Source: an uncultured bacterium
Lineage (GTDB): Bacteria; Hydrothermota; Tepidihabitantia; Tepidihabitantales; DTDR01
Direction of reading: 5' to 3'
NCBI GenBank assembly: GCA_938040315.1
Contig: CALHQW010000029.1
Span: 1-35,761, forward strand
DNA length: 35,761 bases
Shown here: one piece after another, positions 33,587 to 35,761 of the stretch
Layout of the letters: each line of letters starts with the position of its first letter
Position numbering within the stretch: position 1 is the first letter of the stretch
Made by a program: the position numbers and the translations under genes
Notes under the pieces: model-generated
The model's input: only the letters and a program-made list of their open reading frames with translations
Database searches by the model: none
Told to the model about the DNA's origin: nothing

Positions 33587-34073
33587 CACATTCCGGACAA
33601 TGAGGAGCAATAGGAATTGATAAAATTAAAGTGTCATAAATTAAAGGTAAAATATTTATTTGCGAAGTGTAAAATTCCTGAGAGGCCTCTTCTTTATTTA
33701 TTTCTTTTTCTGAAGGTAGATATTCTTTTCTAAATTCTTTTAAATAAATACAATAAACCTTTTCATTAAGATTTAAAGTAAATTCCTTACTGCACAAAGC
33801 ACAAATAAGATTAATAGCAAAAAGCATATTGCCTTGAGCAATTACTTTGTCACCACTTTTAAAAAGATTAAGATTTAATTTAATTATTGGACCAAAACCT
33901 AAAAAACAAGCGAGATAAATTAACATTTTTTTGTTTTTAGTATTTTTTAAATTAACTTCCTTATCTCCATAACAAGATAAAACATCCTCCGGTGAGAATT
34001 CCATCTCAATTTTATTATCGCCCTCTTTTAAATTACCGACAATAAAAACAAATCTTTTGTCAATTTTTTTCAT
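33573..34073 (-). CDS. yceD: YceD / DUF177 family protein
   Basis: 166 residues. The family is linked to accumulation of 23S rRNA and usually stands before rpmF; no rpmF follows here. Characteristic features: CALCSKEFTLNL (first Cys pair), an acidic stretch with EEASQEFY, then INILPLIYDTLILSIPIAPHCPEC ending in a second Cys pair. The two CxxC pairs could bind zinc. It starts in ATGA overlap with moxR, so the two form one transcript. The link to MoxR is not usual for this family. Confidence 0.75.
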   Translation of the reverse strand: MKKIDKRFVFIVGNLKEGDNKIEMEFSPEDVLSCYGDKEVNLKNTKNKKMLIYLACFLGFGPIIKLNLNLFKSGDKVIAQGNMLFAINLICALCSKEFTLNLNEKVYCIYLKEFRKEYLPSEKEINKEEASQEFYTSQINILPLIYDTLILSIPIAPHCPECEKNL

Positions 34074-35047
34074 TTTATTTCTTTTAATAATTTTTCAATG
34101 ATATAATCGGTAGTGATTCCATCAGCTTCGGCAGAAAAATTTAAAACAATTCGGTGGCGTAAAACTAAAGGAGCAATTTCTCTAATATCATCAATTGTTG
34201 GTGTTGGTCGACCATCTAAAATCGCCTTTCCTTTTGCTCCCAAAACAAGATATTGGGATGCCCGAACCGAAGCTCCCCAACTCACATAATCTTTAATAAT
34301 TTTATAACTATTTTCTTGCGGTCTTGTTGCTCTTACTAAGGTAACTGCGTAATCTAAAATTTCTTCAGCAACCGGTACTTTTTTTAAAAGGGTTTGGAGT
34401 TCTAATATTTCTTTGGCTTGAAGGATTGGTGTGATCTTGGGATTATAAGCCGAAGTTGTTGTTTTTACAATCTCCTTTTCCTCTTCTTTTGAGGGATAAG
34501 TAATATTTATAGAAAACATAAATCTATCTAATTGAGCCTCCGGTAAAGGATAAGTTCCTTCCATTTCAATAGGATTTTGGGTTGCTAACACTAAAAAGGG
34601 TTGGGGTAAAGGATAGGTTTCGTTACCAACGGTTACTTTGTATTCTTGCATTGCCTGTAATAGCGCAGCTTGAGTTTTTGGCGGTGTGCGGTTGATTTCA
34701 TCAGCAAGAATAATGTTAGCAAAAATTGGACCTTTTACAAACCGAAATTCTCTTTTACCTGTTGCTTTATCTTCTTCAATTATTTCTGTTCCGGTAATAT
34801 CAGAGGGCATTAAATCAGGAGTAAATTGGATTCTTTTAAAAGAAAGGTTTAAAACTTGGGCTAAAGTGTTAACAATTAAAGTTTTTGCCAGCCCGGGAAC
34901 GCCAATAATTAAAGCGTGACCATTAGCAATCAAAGTAATCAAAATTTTTTCTATAACCTCTTCTTGACCAACAATAACCTTTCTTAATTCCTTTTCTATT
35001 GTTTTTTTTGCTTCTCTTAATTTTAAAATTATTTCTTCCTTTTCCAT
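34070..35047 (-). CDS. MoxR-family AAA+ ATPase
   Basis: Chaperone-like ATPase that typically helps assemble or activate vWA-domain proteins and envelope complexes. It has 325 residues from the ATG at 35047; the frame is open to 35080, but bases 35053-35080 form its promoter, so the shorter start is right. Walker A GVPGLAKTLIVN, FTPDLMPSDITG, Walker B NIILADEINRTPPKTQAALLQAM, sensor 1 ATQNPIEMEGTYPLPEAQLDRF and the C-terminal lid with SWGASVRASQYLV. All MoxR features are intact. No vWA gene is next to it; the DUF4175-like gene about 8 kb away is a family sometimes linked to MoxR. Confidence 0.93.
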   Translation of the reverse strand: MEKEEIILKLREAKKTIEKELRKVIVGQEEVIEKILITLIANGHALIIGVPGLAKTLIVNTLAQVLNLSFKRIQFTPDLMPSDITGTEIIEEDKATGKREFRFVKGPIFANIILADEINRTPPKTQAALLQAMQEYKVTVGNETYPLPQPFLVLATQNPIEMEGTYPLPEAQLDRFMFSINITYPSKEEEKEIVKTTTSAYNPKITPILQAKEILELQTLLKKVPVAEEILDYAVTLVRATRPQENSYKIIKDYVSWGASVRASQYLVLGAKGKAILDGRPTPTIDDIREIAPLVLRHRIVLNFSAEADGITTDYIIEKLLKEIK

Positions 35048-35052
35048 AGTAA

Positions 35053-35080
35053 ATTTTAAATAAATTGATAATAAAGTCAA
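35053..35080 (-). promoter_or_regulatory. Promoter of moxR-yceD (leaderless geometry)
   Basis: On the minus strand TTGACT (35080-35075), 16-base spacer, TAAAAT (35058-35053). The ATG at 35047 is 6 bases after the -10 box. It overlaps the opposing LysE promoter at 35065-35080, so the two are likely to exclude each other. Confidence 0.75.
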
Positions 35081-35093
35081 TTTTAATTAGAAT
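35065..35093 (+). promoter_or_regulatory. Promoter of the LysE-type gene (leaderless geometry)
   Basis: TTGATA at 35065-35070, 17-base spacer, TAGAAT at 35088-35093. The TTG start at 35099 is 6 bases after the -10 box. It overlaps the divergent moxR promoter. Confidence 0.55.
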
Positions 35094-35098
35094 AAAAA

Positions 35099-35704
35099 TT
35101 GGCTGGATTAATTTTAAAAGTAATAGTTATTAGTATTTCCGGTGCTTTGGCACCAGGTCCTTTAACTGCCACCGCTGCCTCTTTTGGAGTGAAAAGAGGA
35201 TGGAAAGCCGGCTTAGAAATAAGTGTGGGTCATACCCTTGTGGAAATTCCGATAATTTTATTAATTAGTTTTGGCTTAATAAACTTTTTGGAATCAAAAA
35301 GGTTATATTTTTTCTTAGGAATTTTTGGTAGTTTCTTTCTTTTTCTTTTTGGAATTTTAACTTTAAAAGATGCCATAAATTATAAACCAGAGGCAACTAT
35401 TAAGAAAAAATTATTTTTTCCATTATTAATGGGAGTTAGTTTATCAATTTTTAATCCTTATTTTATTATTTGGTGGTTAGGAATTGGCACGCCATTGATT
35501 TATGAGGCAATAAAGAAGAATGGCTTTATTGGTCTTTTCATTTTATATATTTTTCATTTTTCATTAGATTATTTTTGGCTTGTCTTTATTGCTACGCTAT
35601 CTTCTTTTGCGAAAAAGAAAATTTATCGCTATCTTCTTTTTATTTTGGGGATTATAATAATTTATTTTGGGGTTAGAATGCTTGTTAATATTTTTTCTTA
35701 TTGA
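35099..35704 (+). CDS. LysE/RhtB-type amino-acid exporter
   Basis: 201 residues with six hydrophobic segments, the size and shape of the LysE superfamily. The first helix ends in GALAPGPLTATAASFGVKRG, the family hallmark with the PGP turn, followed by GHTLVEIP in helix 2 and SIFNPYFIIWWLG in helix 4 (the NP turn). It should export an amino acid or related metabolite across the inner membrane; substrate unknown. It begins with TTG; no ATG or Shine-Dalgarno sequence is near, but a promoter is placed so that the message starts at the TTG. The stop codon TGA is part of the next -35 box. Confidence 0.85.
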   Translation: MAGLILKVIVISISGALAPGPLTATAASFGVKRGWKAGLEISVGHTLVEIPIILLISFGLINFLESKRLYFFLGIFGSFFLFLFGILTLKDAINYKPEATIKKKLFFPLLMGVSLSIFNPYFIIWWLGIGTPLIYEAIKKNGFIGLFILYIFHFSLDYFWLVFIATLSSFAKKKIYRYLLFILGIIIIYFGVRMLVNIFSY

Positions 35705-35728
35705 CATTTAAAATAAATTTATTATGAT
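35701..35728 (+). promoter_or_regulatory. Promoter of the gene leaving the right edge
   Basis: TTGACA (35701-35706) contains the TGA stop of the LysE gene; 16-base spacer; TATGAT (35723-35728). A leader with AAGGAGG (35747-35753) precedes an ATG at 35758. Confidence 0.7.
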
Positions 35729-35757
35729 ATAAAGTTATGGATAAAAAAGGAGGAAAT

Positions 35758-35761
35758 ATGA
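35758..35761 (+). CDS. Start of the next gene (only the initiator codon visible)
   Basis: The ATG at 35758 has a strong AAGGAGG five bases before it and a promoter upstream. An in-frame ATG at 35737, nine bases past the -10 box, could add seven residues if read from a leaderless message. The product cannot be known from this window. Confidence 0.5.

Noticed and set aside
35048-35080. Longer N-terminus for MoxR, starting at 35080
   Set aside because: The extra 11 codons coincide with a well-formed promoter, and the next ATG gives the normal MoxR start.
1-35761. Mobile elements, prophage, CRISPR array or defence system
   Set aside because: No transposase, integrase, terminal inverted repeats, regularly spaced repeats or defence domains were seen; the gene content is core metabolism and envelope.

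Overview
This is an AT-rich (roughly 70 % A+T by eye), very gene-dense chromosomal window. About 29 protein genes and one tRNA are separated by short gaps, the largest 241 bases. The gene content points to a diderm bacterium: an LptD-type LPS-assembly barrel, a lipoprotein, SppA, a secreted protein with a type IX secretion (T9SS)-like C-terminal sorting domain, DUF4175 and DUF3467. This combination fits the FCB side of the tree or a candidate phylum such as WOR-3 (Stahlbacteria/Hydrothermae). That placement is an inference; no rRNA or marker tree is available here.

Layout. 1-510: tail of an extracellular protein and a strong terminator. 509-6740: envelope block with a barrel-SppA fusion, LptD and a T9SS-type cargo protein. 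6741-12187: holA-leuS, a small coiled-coil membrane protein and two paralogous ABC-2 permeases. 12184-16301: lipoprotein, pdxA and a large secreted esterase. 16304-20803: GIY-YIG-like protein followed by the widely conserved ispE-tRNA-Gln-prs-rplY-pth-ychF order. 21010-27170: uvrB, a DUF4175-like giant coiled-coil membrane protein and a TPR protein. 27171-28471 (minus): an L,D-transpeptidase and a second gene that aligns to it but lacks the catalytic residues. 28514-33576: DUF3467, a CCA/poly(A) polymerase family enzyme, an M50 protease, ftsK and a GNAT protein. 33573-35047 (minus): MoxR ATPase and YceD/DUF177. 35065-35704: LysE-type exporter. The next gene starts at 35758.

Most interesting signals. 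(1) The tRNA-Gln gene lies wholly inside the 3' end of the ispE reading frame, so tRNA maturation would remove the ispE stop codon. (2) A catalytically dead L,D-transpeptidase paralogue is co-transcribed with an intact one. (3) Promoters are easy to read (TTGACA/T, 16-17 base spacer, TATAAT-like box). Most place the predicted +1 on or within a base or two of the start codon, so leaderless mRNAs look like a main mode of expression, while a few genes instead have an AAGGAGG leader. In three places the upstream stop codon TGA is the TGA of the next TTGACA box. (4) SppA carries an N-terminal outer-membrane-barrel-like region. I found no insertion sequence, phage, CRISPR array or defence island; the window reads as a compact core chromosome.
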